Assembly: GCF_009832905.1 (NCBI RefSeq)
Contig: NZ_CP047135.1
Location: 1,156,001 to 1,220,000 of the forward strand
DNA length: 64,000 bases
Direction of reading: 5' to 3'
DNA from: Stenotrophomonas sp. 364
Lineage (GTDB): Bacteria; Pseudomonadota; Gammaproteobacteria; Xanthomonadales; Xanthomonadaceae
The notes below the pieces were generated by a model. The model saw nothing but the letters and a program-made list of their open reading frames with translations. It ran no database searches and had not been told where the DNA came from. The position numbers were made by a program, and so were the translations under genes. Every line of letters starts with the position of its first letter. Within the stretch, counting starts at the first letter, position 1. This document shows positions 47,229 through 55,994 of this stretch, one piece after another.

Positions 47229-48611
47229 ATGGAAGCAGATACCACCGGCGGCATGCGCCGCGGCGGGCTGGCCTGGCGGTACCTGGGCTGGGTGGGGTTG
47301 CCGTTGCTGGTAGGCCTGGGCCTGGCGCGGTACGCCGGCCCGACGGTGGCGGTGCAGGTAGAACGGGCGCAATCGTCGCTGGGCGCCGACTGGGCCGCGC
47401 ACCTGCACGCCCCGCTGGGCCTGTTCCTGATGCAGCTGCTGGTGCTGCTGCTGGTGGCCAAGGGCGCCGGCTGGCTGTTCCGGCGTTTTGGCCAACCGGG
47501 CGTGATCGGCGAGATGGCCGCCGGGCTGATGATGGGCCCGCTGGTATTGGGGGCGCTGTTGCCGCAGGTGCACGGCGCGCTGTTTCCGGCCGCCTCGCTG
47601 GGGTCGCTGGGGCTGCTCAGCCAGCTGGGCGTGCTGATGTTCCTGCTGGTGGCCGGTGCCGAACTGGACCTGGGCGGGCTGCGCGGCCGCCGACGGTTTG
47701 CGTTCGTGGTCAGCCATGCCGGTATCGCGGTGCCGTTCTTACTGGGCGTGGCCCTGGCGATCTGGTTGTACGGCGCGCACGCACCCAGCGGGATCGGGTT
47801 TACCGGCTTCGCCCTGTTTGTGGGCATTTCACTGAGCATCACCGCGTTCCCGGTGCTGCTGCGGATCCTGGCCGACCGGGGCATGACCAGCACGCCGTTG
47901 GGCCAGACCGCCATCGCCTGCGCCGCGCTCGGCGATGCCACCGCGTGGTGCCTGCTGGCGCTGATCGTGGCGGCCGCGCAGGCACAGGGTTGGGTGCCGG
48001 CGGCGCTCAACCTGGTGTGTGTGGTGGTGTTCGTCGGTGTGATGCTGGGCCTGGTGCGGCCGTGGTTCTCGCGGCAGATGATTGCAGCCGGCCAGGAAGG
48101 CCGCTGGCTGCTGGTGATGCTGCTGATGGCGCTGGGCTGCGCGCTGGTCACTGAAATGCTGGGCATCCATGCGCTGTTTGGCGCGTTCGCCGCCGGCGTG
48201 GCGGTGTCGGGCAACGCCACCCTGCGGCATACGGTGGCCACCAAGGTCGAACCGTTCGCGGTCACGCTGCTGCTGCCGCTGTTCTTTGCCATGACCGGTC
48301 TGCGCATGCGTGCCGATGCGCTGCAGGCCAGCGACTTGCTGCTGTGCGTGGTGGTGATCGCGGTGGCCACGCTGGGCAAGCTGTTCGGTACCTGGAGCGC
48401 GGCGCGCAGCGCGGGCATGGGCACCCATGAGGCGTGGAAGCTGGGCGCGTTGATGAACACCCGCGGCCTGATGGAGCTGATCGTGCTGAACCTGGGGTAC
48501 GAACTGGGTTTCCTCGGCGACCGCCTGTTCGCGGTGCTGGTCATCATGGCGCTGGTCACCACGGCGATGACCGGGCCGTTGTTGAGCCTGATCGAACGTT
48601 GCCGACGCTGA
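47229..48611 (+). CDS. Cation:proton antiporter, CPA2/Kef type
   Basis: A 460-aa membrane protein with an N-terminal anchor-like segment, then about 12-13 helices of the Na+/H+ exchanger family. FRRFGQPGVIGEMAAGLMMG and LLVAGAELDLGGL are typical, as is FALFVGISLSITAFPVLLRI in the core. No C-terminal RCK/TrkA domain is present, unlike KefB/C. Ion specificity (K+ or Na+) cannot be told. It follows asnB by 71 nt but the link is not functional in any obvious way. Confidence 0.85.
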   Translation: MEADTTGGMRRGGLAWRYLGWVGLPLLVGLGLARYAGPTVAVQVERAQSSLGADWAAHLHAPLGLFLMQLLVLLLVAKGAGWLFRRFGQPGVIGEMAAGLMMGPLVLGALLPQVHGALFPAASLGSLGLLSQLGVLMFLLVAGAELDLGGLRGRRRFAFVVSHAGIAVPFLLGVALAIWLYGAHAPSGIGFTGFALFVGISLSITAFPVLLRILADRGMTSTPLGQTAIACAALGDATAWCLLALIVAAAQAQGWVPAALNLVCVVVFVGVMLGLVRPWFSRQMIAAGQEGRWLLVMLLMALGCALVTEMLGIHALFGAFAAGVAVSGNATLRHTVATKVEPFAVTLLLPLFFAMTGLRMRADALQASDLLLCVVVIAVATLGKLFGTWSAARSAGMGTHEAWKLGALMNTRGLMELIVLNLGYELGFLGDRLFAVLVIMALVTTAMTGPLLSLIERCRR

Positions 48612-48639
48612 AGCCGGCGGTGGGCGGTGCCACCTCGCG

Positions 48640-48664
48640 GTAGAGCCGACCGTTGGTCGGCTAC
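48640..48664. repeat. SMAG-type REP
   Basis: A single element with GTAG head and palindrome GCCGACC-GTT-GGTCGGC ending CTAC, between convergent genes. Confidence 0.85.
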
Positions 48665-48687
48665 GCCGTCACCCTCCGGCGACCCCG

Positions 48688-51045
48688 TCATTCCCGCGTC
48701 GGCACCAACCTGAGCGTATGCACCGTCGCGCCGGGCAGGAACGGTGTGGGCGTGCCGTTGACCCAGTCCTCGTGCCCCGCGCCCCAGAACGGTGACAATG
48801 GGTGCCCGCTCTGGCCGCCGGGCATGTGGATGATGCCGTCGGCTTCGTGCCCGGGTGACACCACCATGCGCTGCGACGCGCCAAACGCAGGGCCCTGCAC
48901 GCGGGGCATGTCGCGGTCGCCGGGCAGGCGGTCGGTCGGCATGCACAGCCACGGCCGGGCAACGGCGGGCAGGGCGCGGCTGACCGGGTGGCAGATCGCG
49001 GCGGTGTTGCGCTCGCCCCAGCTGCGCTCGGCCAGGTTTGGTCCCTGCGCGGCCAGGTCGGCCTCCAGGCGCCGGGCGGCGTCGGCCAGCAGTGCTTCCC
49101 AACTGGCATACGGCGGTGGCAGCAGGTGCGCCGGGCGTTCGTTGACCAGCGGCCAGAGCACGCCCTCGATCTGCGCCAGGCGCGGCTCCAGGTAGGCATC
49201 GCCCAGGCGCTGCTTCGCCGGTGCCAACAGGCCCGCCGACACGCTGTCCAGCACCATGCCGCGGAAGCCACGCGTCATCCGGTAGCTCACAGACTCGGCG
49301 GCGGCGTGCCCCTCCCAGTGCCGGCTGGCCTGTTCCAGCCGCTGCAGCGCCGGGTCGTCGCTGTGTTCCACCACTCGGCGCAGCAGCGTCCACCAGCGCT
49401 GCAGGAACACGGCGCGGTCGTCGAGTTGAATGGCCAGCAGGTCGCGTTCGTCGAAGCGCTCTTTCGCCGACAAACCGTCGCGGATCTGACGCCCGCGCGC
49501 CCCCAGGTCATAGCCGCCGTTGCCTGCCACTGCCAGCGCGCTGCCATCGAGCACGCGCCCGTTGGCGGTCCACAAGCGGTGGTTGGCCGGGTCCACCAGC
49601 GCCGGCGAGGCGTCGCTGCGGATCGGCCACGGTGCACAGTGTGCGGCCACCGGCGTGGCCGCGCCGGCCGGCGGGCAGTCCGCGCTGCGGTCCGGGCGGG
49701 CCCCGATCAATCGCCAAGCGATGCGGCCCTGGCGGTCGGCCAGCAGCAGGTTCTGGGTGGGGATGCCGGCACGGTCAGCGATCCGCAGTGCATCGTCCAG
49801 GTTGCCCGCGCGCGCCATGTCGGCGAAGTCCAGGCGCACCGCGCCGGGCAGTTGTGCGGTCCAGCGCAGTGCCTCGCCGCTGCCGTCGGGACGCTCGTGC
49901 AGGATCGGCCCCCAGGCCGTCTCGCGCACGCGCAGCACGGTGTCCGGCTGGCCGGCCACGCGGATGCGTTCGGTGTGGGTGGTGATGCCGTCGAGGGTGC
50001 CGGGCGCATGCGCTGGTACGTGCACGAAATCGGCGTTGTCGATGTAGCTGTTGGTGAACCCCCACGCCACGTGGCCGTTGCTGCCCACCACGATCGCCGG
50101 CAGCCCGGGCAGCGAGAAGCCGCTCACGTCGACCGTGCCGCCCGGCGCCTGCGCGTCGGGGTAGCGCAGCCGCACCCGGAACCACAGCGCTGGCGCACGC
50201 AGCCCGAGGTGCATGTCATCGGCCAGGATCGCGCGGCCATCGGCGGTGAGCGCACCGGCCACGGCGAAGTTGTTGCTGCCGTGCACGTCCGGGTCGGCGT
50301 GCCCGGCGGCGCTGGCCGACAGCGCGCTGGCGGGCGTGCGCAGGTCCACCGCATCCGGTCCCGGCAGCACCGCATTGCCGCGTGGCGCGCCGAACAGCGG
50401 TGCATCCCACTCGCTGCCGTCGCGGCTGAGCAGGGCGTAGAGCGCGGGCGGCACCACCGCGCGGATGCGCGCCAGGGCCAGTTCGGTCTGGTTGGTGGGG
50501 TCCTGCAGGTCGGCGTACATCGCCAACCCGGTCAGCACGCTGTCCTCGGCCAGCCAGGGGGTGGGCCGCTGGCGCAGCAGCAGGTAGGGCCAGGGCCGCA
50601 CCCGAAGGTCGGTCAGGCCCTGGTTGACCCCGGCCACATAGGCCTGCAGGGGCAGGGGATCGGTGCCGGTGGCCTCGGCCAGGTGGGCGTGGGTACGTGC
50701 GCGCAGGCGATGAACGCGCATGCGCTGGTCGACCGGCACGGCGGCCGGGCCGAACAGCTCGGCCAGCTCCCCGGCGGCGCTGCGCCGCATCAGGTCCATC
50801 TCGAAGTAGCGTTCCTGCGCATGCACCAGCCCCAGCGCCCGCATCGCATCGGCCTGGCTGGCCGCGTCGATGGTGACCACCCCGCGTGCGTCGCGGCTGA
50901 TGCTGGCCGGCGCCTGCAGGCCATCCACCGGCAGCGCGCCGTCCAGTTGCGCCAGGCTGCCGCGCAGCAGCCACCACAGCGTGGCGATGAGAACGACGCC
51001 GAGCAACAGCGACAGCCACAGCAACCGCGTAAGCCAACGACGCAT
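48688..51045 (-). CDS. Penicillin acylase-family (S45) Ntn hydrolase
   Basis: A 785-aa precursor with an N-terminal membrane anchor or signal (LTRLLWLSLLLGVVLIATLW). The alpha part ends near 255, and the catalytic Ser that starts the beta chain is in GSNNFAVAG (about residue 256), where self-cleavage is expected. YIDNADFVHVPAHAPG and GHVAWGFTNSYIDN are typical of the beta chain. Substrates may be acyl-homoserine lactones or amides; not decidable from sequence. ATG 51045 has GGGGGA upstream and sits right before the membrane segment. Confidence 0.85.
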   Translation of the reverse strand: MRRWLTRLLWLSLLLGVVLIATLWWLLRGSLAQLDGALPVDGLQAPASISRDARGVVTIDAASQADAMRALGLVHAQERYFEMDLMRRSAAGELAELFGPAAVPVDQRMRVHRLRARTHAHLAEATGTDPLPLQAYVAGVNQGLTDLRVRPWPYLLLRQRPTPWLAEDSVLTGLAMYADLQDPTNQTELALARIRAVVPPALYALLSRDGSEWDAPLFGAPRGNAVLPGPDAVDLRTPASALSASAAGHADPDVHGSNNFAVAGALTADGRAILADDMHLGLRAPALWFRVRLRYPDAQAPGGTVDVSGFSLPGLPAIVVGSNGHVAWGFTNSYIDNADFVHVPAHAPGTLDGITTHTERIRVAGQPDTVLRVRETAWGPILHERPDGSGEALRWTAQLPGAVRLDFADMARAGNLDDALRIADRAGIPTQNLLLADRQGRIAWRLIGARPDRSADCPPAGAATPVAAHCAPWPIRSDASPALVDPANHRLWTANGRVLDGSALAVAGNGGYDLGARGRQIRDGLSAKERFDERDLLAIQLDDRAVFLQRWWTLLRRVVEHSDDPALQRLEQASRHWEGHAAAESVSYRMTRGFRGMVLDSVSAGLLAPAKQRLGDAYLEPRLAQIEGVLWPLVNERPAHLLPPPYASWEALLADAARRLEADLAAQGPNLAERSWGERNTAAICHPVSRALPAVARPWLCMPTDRLPGDRDMPRVQGPAFGASQRMVVSPGHEADGIIHMPGGQSGHPLSPFWGAGHEDWVNGTPTPFLPGATVHTLRLVPTRE

Positions 51046-51199
51046 GCAGCATCCCCCGATGGTGGTCTGCGTTGGATTGTAGGGGCTGTGAACGCCACAT
51101 GGAGGCCGCTGCAAGCGCAACTGCAACTGATTCCGATTAGATCATTGGAATTCTGGATGGGGCACCATGCGCGCATTGATTGATCAGGAGCACCCCCAC
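51046..51199. other. Divergent region between acylase and bacterioferritin genes
   Basis: No gene. AATTC-containing AT-richer DNA at 51125-51160 is where the bfr promoter should be, but I cannot place boxes with confidence. Confidence 0.35.
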
Positions 51200-51688
51200 A
51201 TGAAAGGCAACCCGGACGTGATCGCGTGCCTGAAGGAACTGCTGCGCGGCGAACTGGCGGCGCGTGACCAGTACTTCATCCATTCGCGCCGCTACGAAGA
51301 CCAGGGCCTGATGGCGCTGTACGAGCGCCTTAACCACGAGATGGAAGAAGAGACCCAGCACGCCGACGCGTTGCTGCGCCGGATCCTGTTCCTCGGTGGC
51401 ACCCCGGACATGCGTCCGCATGGCTTCGAGCCGGGCGTGACCGTGGAGGAGATGCTGCAGAAGGACCTGGACACCGAATACAGCGTGCGCAACAACCTGG
51501 CTGCCGGCATGAAGCTGTGCGAGCAGCACCAGGACTTCGTGAGCCGCGACATGCTGCTGGTGCAGTTGAAGGACACCGAAGAAGACCATGCGTGGTGGCT
51601 GGAACAGCAGCTGGGCCTGATCAAGCGGATCGGGCTGGCGCTGTACCAGACCAGCAAGATGGATGCGAAGGGTACGGCCGCGCACTGA
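51200..51688 (+). CDS. bfr: Bacterioferritin-family protein lacking haem Met
   Basis: A 162-aa four-helix ferritin subunit, E. coli Bfr length (158). It starts [20 protein letters not shown]. Ferroxidase ligands are present: Glu18, Glu51, His54, Glu93, Glu127, His130. The haem ligand Met52 of E. coli is Thr52 here (MEEETQHAD). It would store iron as a 24-mer but may not bind haem by itself, as in the non-haem subunits of mixed shells. ATG 51200 has AGGAG 10 nt upstream. Confidence 0.88.
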   Translation: MKGNPDVIACLKELLRGELAARDQYFIHSRRYEDQGLMALYERLNHEMEEETQHADALLRRILFLGGTPDMRPHGFEPGVTVEEMLQKDLDTEYSVRNNLAAGMKLCEQHQDFVSRDMLLVQLKDTEEDHAWWLEQQLGLIKRIGLALYQTSKMDAKGTAAH

Positions 51689-51933
51689 CGCGCATACGCG
51701 CATCAGCCCCACGATGTGCCACGCACCTCGCGGGCCGCGGCGTATCACCTTCCACATCCCTGCGCCTGTCTGCGCGCCCCCTTGGACTCCAAGGGGGCTG
51801 TTTCTCCAGACGGTGTCCTGGATGCGTGACGATCCACCGCCCCGTCATCGGGTTCTGCTCGCCAGCCAGCGTTCGCCAGCACGCTGCAGAAGCCATCGTC
51901 CGCCCGCCAGCATCGGCCAGCCAGCGACGAACG
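51689..51933. other. Intergenic after bfr
   Basis: No gene. A hairpin GCCCCCTTGG-ACT-CCAAGGGGGC at 51776-51798, followed by TGTTTC, may be the bfr terminator. Confidence 0.45.
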
Positions 51934-51960
51934 AAAAAGCCGGGGATTTCCCGGCTTTTT
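51934..51960. terminator. Bidirectional terminator between bfr and parC
   Basis: AAAAAGCCGGG-GATTT-CCCGGCTTTTT, 11-bp stem with A5 and T5 flanks, usable from both strands; located after bfr and beyond the parC-side repeat array. Confidence 0.8.
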
Positions 51961-51979
51961 CGTTTTCCGGACACGTAGC

Positions 51980-52193
51980 GTAGTGCCGGGCTCTGCCCGG
52001 CAACCGCGCAACGCGCGGCAGATGCAGCCGGGCAGAGCCCGGCTCTACGCGGTAAACCGCAGCGTGCGGTTGCAGCCGGGCAGAGCCCGGCTCTACGCGG
52101 TAAACGCGCAACGTGCGGTTGCAGCCGGGCAGAGCCCGGCTCTACGCGGTAAACCGCAACGTGCGGATGCAGCCGGGCAGAGCCCGGCTCTAC
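51980..52193. repeat. Tandem 48-bp REP array before parC 3' end
   Basis: One GTAG-headed palindrome (51980-52000) faces four direct copies of GCAGCCGGGCAGAGCCCGGC + TCTAC starting at 52024, 52072, 52121 and 52169, period 48-49 bp. Each copy has the hairpin GCCGGGC-AGA-GCCCGGC, and linkers are variants of GCGGTAAACCGCAACGTGCG. It ends 12 nt from the parC stop codon. Confidence 0.9.
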
Positions 52194-52205
52194 GGTCCTG
52201 TGCGG

Positions 52206-54449
52206 TTATTCGACCGCCAGCCCTTCCACCTTCTGCCAACCACGCGGCAGCAGGTGGCCACGGGTGGCACGGGAGCCCAGGTAGGTTTCCAGGTCCTTGA
52301 AGGACAGGTTCATGGTGCGCGTGCCGCTGCGTACCAGCAGGGTGTTGGCCGGGCCCACCGACACCACCGCGACCACGCGCTCGGTGGCGAGCTTGGCCTT
52401 GGGGATGTCGATGATCTTGTTGCCCTTGCCCTTGTCCAGTTCCGGCAGGTCGCTGGCGGCGATCGCCAGCAGGTTGCCCGAGCTGGTCACCGCCACGATG
52501 CGATCGGTTTCCGGGTTGGCCACCACGGCCGGGGTCAGCACCCGGGAGCCGGAGGTCAGGTTGAGCATCGCCTTGCCGGCCTTGTTGCGCCCGGTCAGGT
52601 TCTCGAAACGGGTCACGAAGCCGTAGCCGTGGGTCGAGGCCAACACGAAGCGGGTGTTGTTTTCCCCGCTGGCCAGGGTCAGGAACTGGCTGCCGGCGGC
52701 CGGCGAGAAGCGGCCGGTCAGCGGTTCGCCGTTGCCTCGCGCCGAGGGCAGGGTGTGGATCAGCGTGGAGTACGCACGGCCCTCGCTGTCCAGGAACGCC
52801 ACCTGCTGGGTACTGCGCGCACGCACCGCGCCCAGCAGGGCATCGCCGTCGCGGTAGGACAGCGTGGACGGGTCCATGTCGTGGCCCTTGGCCGCACGGA
52901 TCCAGCCCTTCTCCGAGAGCACCACGGTCATCGGTTCGCTCGGCACCAGCTCGGTTTCGTCGATGGCCTGGGCCGCACCGCGCTGCACCAGCGGCGAGCG
53001 GCGGTCATCACCGAACTTCTTGGCATCGGCGGTCAGTTCGTCGCGGATCAGCTTCTTCAGCTTGGCCTTGCTGTCCAGGATGCCCAGGATCTTGTCACGC
53101 TCCTTGGCCAGCTCGTCCTGCTCGCCGCGGATCTTCATTTCTTCCAGGCGGGCCAGCTGCTTCAGGCGCGTTTCGAGGATGTACTCGGCCTGTTCTTCGC
53201 TCAGGCTGAAGCGCGCGATCAGGGCCGGCTTGGCCTCGTCCTCGGTGCGGATGATGCGGATCACTTCATCCAGGTTGAGGAACGCCACCAGCAGGCCGTC
53301 CAACAGGTGCAGGCGGCGCTCGACCTTCTGCAGGCGGTGGTTGAGGCGGCGGGTGACGGTGGTGGCGCGGAACTGCAGCCATTCGGCGAGCAGCATCTTC
53401 AGGTTCTTCACCTGCGGACGCCCGTCCAGGCCGATCACGTTGAGGTTGACCCGGTAGCTGCGCTCCAGGTCGGTGGTGGCGAACAGGTGGCCCATCAGCT
53501 GGTCGGCATCGACGCGGTTGGAGCGCGGCACCAGCACCACCCGCACCGGGTTGGCGTGGTCGGACTCGTCGCGGATGTCTTCCAGCCACGGCAGCTTCTT
53601 GGCGCGCATCTGCGCGGCGATCTGCTCGATCACCTTCGACGGCGATACCTGGAAGGGCAGCGCGTTGATGACGATGTTGGTGGATTCCTTGAAGTACGTC
53701 GCGCGCGCACGCACGCTGCCGTAGCCGGTTTCGTACATGTTCCGCAGGTCGGCCGGCGCGGTGATGATCTCGGCGAAGCTGGGGTAGTCCGGGCCCTTCA
53801 CGTGCTCGCACAGGTCGGCCGAGGTCGCGTCCGGGTCGTCCAGCAGGTGCAGCAGCGCGCTGACGATCTCGTTGAGGTTGTGCGGCGGCACGTCGGTGGC
53901 CATGCCCACGGCGATGCCGGTGGTGCCGTTGAGCAGCAGGTGCGGCAGACGGGCCGGCATCCAGGTGGGCTCTTCCAGGGTGCCGTCGAAGTTCGGGGTC
54001 CAGTCGGTGGTGCCCTGGTTGATTTCGCCCAGCAGCACCTCGGCGATCGGGGTCAGCTTGGATTCGGTGTAACGCATCGCCGCGAACGACTTGGGATCGT
54101 CGGTGGAACCGAAGTTGCCCTGGCCTTCGATCAGCGGGTAGCGGTAGGAGAACGGCTGGGCCATCAGCACCAGCGCCTCGTAGCACGCGCTGTCGCCGTG
54201 CGGATGGTACTTACCGATCACATCACCCACGGTGCGCGCGGACTTCTTCGGTTTGGAGGCGGCGTTCAGGCCCAGCTCGCTCATCGAATAGATGATGCGG
54301 CGCTGCACCGGCTTCAGGCCGTCGCCGATGAACGGCAGTGCGCGATCGAGCACCACGTACATCGAATAGTCCAGGTACGCCCGTTCGGCGTACTCGCGCA
54401 GGGGCAGCTGTTCAAAGCCGTGGAAGGCGGGGCGGGCAAGATCGGTCAT
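52206..54449 (-). CDS. parC: DNA topoisomerase IV subunit A
   Basis: A 747-aa DNA-cleaving subunit that separates linked daughter chromosomes. Quinolone-determining region [20 protein letters not shown] has Ser87 and Glu91 (E. coli Ser80/Glu84), the susceptible forms. Catalytic Tyr127 is in [11 protein letters not shown]-like and coiled-coil regions follow, and a short C-terminal beta-propeller (about 500-740) with the [10 protein letters not shown] type blades; the length and this region favour ParC over GyrA. Confidence 0.95.
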   Translation of the reverse strand: MTDLARPAFHGFEQLPLREYAERAYLDYSMYVVLDRALPFIGDGLKPVQRRIIYSMSELGLNAASKPKKSARTVGDVIGKYHPHGDSACYEALVLMAQPFSYRYPLIEGQGNFGSTDDPKSFAAMRYTESKLTPIAEVLLGEINQGTTDWTPNFDGTLEEPTWMPARLPHLLLNGTTGIAVGMATDVPPHNLNEIVSALLHLLDDPDATSADLCEHVKGPDYPSFAEIITAPADLRNMYETGYGSVRARATYFKESTNIVINALPFQVSPSKVIEQIAAQMRAKKLPWLEDIRDESDHANPVRVVLVPRSNRVDADQLMGHLFATTDLERSYRVNLNVIGLDGRPQVKNLKMLLAEWLQFRATTVTRRLNHRLQKVERRLHLLDGLLVAFLNLDEVIRIIRTEDEAKPALIARFSLSEEQAEYILETRLKQLARLEEMKIRGEQDELAKERDKILGILDSKAKLKKLIRDELTADAKKFGDDRRSPLVQRGAAQAIDETELVPSEPMTVVLSEKGWIRAAKGHDMDPSTLSYRDGDALLGAVRARSTQQVAFLDSEGRAYSTLIHTLPSARGNGEPLTGRFSPAAGSQFLTLASGENNTRFVLASTHGYGFVTRFENLTGRNKAGKAMLNLTSGSRVLTPAVVANPETDRIVAVTSSGNLLAIAASDLPELDKGKGNKIIDIPKAKLATERVVAVVSVGPANTLLVRSGTRTMNLSFKDLETYLGSRATRGHLLPRGWQKVEGLAVE

Positions 54450-54507
54450 GCGGGATTGTTACCTGTGGCAAGGGACGGCGACGGCTGTCGCCCTCGCAGG
54501 CGGTCGA

Positions 54508-55389
54508 TTATCCGGATGCGGCCGGGGATGCCAAGCCGCGCGTTGGATTGAGGGGCTGGCCGCTGCGTGCCAGATAGCGCCCGGGCGGGCAGCCGAAGTG
54601 CCGGCGGAACACGGTGACGAACGCGCTGGGGCTGCTGAAGCCCAGTTCGTGGGCGATGTCGGACACGCTGCGGCCGTCGGACAGCCGGCGCAGGCCGTCG
54701 GCCAGGCGGGCCTGCTGGCGCCACTGCGCGAAGCTGAGCGTGGTTTCGTCGCGGAAGTGGCGGGTCAGGCTGCGCGGCGACAACCCGGCCCAGTGCGCCC
54801 ACTGTTCCAGGCTGCGGCCGTCGGCCGGGTTGGCGATCAGCTGCGAGGCAATCCGCAGCAGCCGCCGGTCCTGCGGCATCGGCAGGTGCATGCGCTGGCG
54901 TGGCGCGTTGCGGATTTCATCCAGCAGCACCTCGATCATGTGCTGCTGGCGCAGGTCGGGTGCGGCGGCGGGCGCCCAGCGGATCACCCGCATGGCCAGC
55001 GCCTGCAGCAGGTCGGAGATGGCCACCACGCAGGGCTGGTCGGGCAGGTCATGTGCCATGTCGGCCGACACGATCAGGCCCCAGCCACGCAGCGGGCCGG
55101 AGATGCCCACGGTGTGGGGCTCGCCCGGCGGCATCCAGCCGGCACATCCGGGTGGCAACGACCAATTGCCATGCCGGGTGCGGATGTTGAGCAGCCCGGC
55201 TTCGACGCTGATCAGCTGGGCGCGACGGTGCTGGTGCCAGTCGATCTCGCGGTCGAGCCCGCGCGCACTCTCGATCTGGAATCCCAGCACGGCCAGGCCG
55301 TTGTCGCGTTCGAGCCAGTCCAGCACGTCGTGCCGCACCTTGGCGGGAGGGAGGGTGTTGGCGTCCTCTGGCCTGAAAACGTTATTCAT
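54508..55389 (-). CDS. AraC-family transcriptional regulator
   Basis: A 293-aa protein with an N-terminal cupin-like ligand domain (HQHRRAQLISVEAGLLNIRT; GWMPPGEPHTVG) and a C-terminal double helix-turn-helix (about 185-285: LEQWAHWAGLSPRSLTRHFR; VSDIAHELGFSSPSAFVTVF with RRHFGCPPGRY). ATG 55389 begins MNNVFRPEDA; further upstream starts are weaker. It is divergent from the emr operon with 158 bp between, so it may share control with it, but that is a guess. Confidence 0.88.
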   Translation of the reverse strand: MNNVFRPEDANTLPPAKVRHDVLDWLERDNGLAVLGFQIESARGLDREIDWHQHRRAQLISVEAGLLNIRTRHGNWSLPPGCAGWMPPGEPHTVGISGPLRGWGLIVSADMAHDLPDQPCVVAISDLLQALAMRVIRWAPAAAPDLRQQHMIEVLLDEIRNAPRQRMHLPMPQDRRLLRIASQLIANPADGRSLEQWAHWAGLSPRSLTRHFRDETTLSFAQWRQQARLADGLRRLSDGRSVSDIAHELGFSSPSAFVTVFRRHFGCPPGRYLARSGQPLNPTRGLASPAASG

Positions 55390-55501
55390 TGTCCAGATTG
55401 TAATACCCGGCCACCTGAGCGGGCCATTAAGGTGACCACCCGTTTCGCCATACCGCTGCATTACCCGCTTTGCTGCAACACAGCATTTGGTTCCAGATTA
55501 A

Positions 55502-55539
55502 ATATTTCCATTGAGAAATATATTTTCTGGAAGTAAAGT
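55502..55539 (+). promoter_or_regulatory. emrR promoter and operator
   Basis: TTGAGA (55511-55516), 17-bp spacer, TAAAGT (55534-55539). Over the -35 lies an AT-rich inverted repeat ATATTTC-cattga-GAAATAT (55502-55521), a natural site for a MarR-type repressor. The start of transcription would be about 55546, only 2 nt before the ATG. Confidence 0.65.
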
Positions 55540-55547
55540 GCCGTCCC

Positions 55548-55994
55548 ATGATGATCTGCCCTGAAACCACTCCTCCCAGCTTCGGGCTGCTGTTGCGCCA
55601 GGTGCGCGACGGCCTTGTCCGTCAGCTCGACACGTCGATGGCCGAGGAAAACCTCGGCATTGGTTTCACCCACTACCTCGGTTTGAAGGTGCTCGCGGTC
55701 AAGGCCCCGTGTACCGCCAACGAGTTGGCCCAGGCCCTGGACCAGGTGCCCAGCGCGGTCACCCGCCTGCTGGACAAGCTGGAAGCCATGGGCTGTGTGC
55801 GGCGCGAGCCGCATGCCCAGGACCGCCGGGCGCTGCAGATCGTACTGACCGATGAAGGCCGCCAGTTGTGGGCCCGGCTGAAGCAGCGCGGCGACCAGAC
55901 CATCGATGACGCCATGCGCGATCTGTCCACCGACGAGCGCGCCCAGCTGCTTTCCCTCATGACCCGTGTACGTGACTCGTTGATTACGCCATGA
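55548..55994 (+). CDS. emrR: MarR-family repressor of efflux operon
   Basis: A 148-aa MarR protein with winged helix: CTANELAQALDQVPSAVTRL and the wing EPHAQDRRALQIVLTDEG, framed by dimer helices. By position and order it is EmrR of the EmrCAB pump of S. maltophilia, which represses the operon and is released by hydrophobic toxicants. It overlaps emrC by ATGA (55991-55994). No ribosome-binding site is visible, matching the near-leaderless start. Confidence 0.88.
   Translation: MMICPETTPPSFGLLLRQVRDGLVRQLDTSMAEENLGIGFTHYLGLKVLAVKAPCTANELAQALDQVPSAVTRLLDKLEAMGCVRREPHAQDRRALQIVLTDEGRQLWARLKQRGDQTIDDAMRDLSTDERAQLLSLMTRVRDSLITP

Noticed and set aside
51980..52193. CRISPR array
   Set aside because: The units are palindromic REPs with similar, not unique, linkers, and no cas gene is present.
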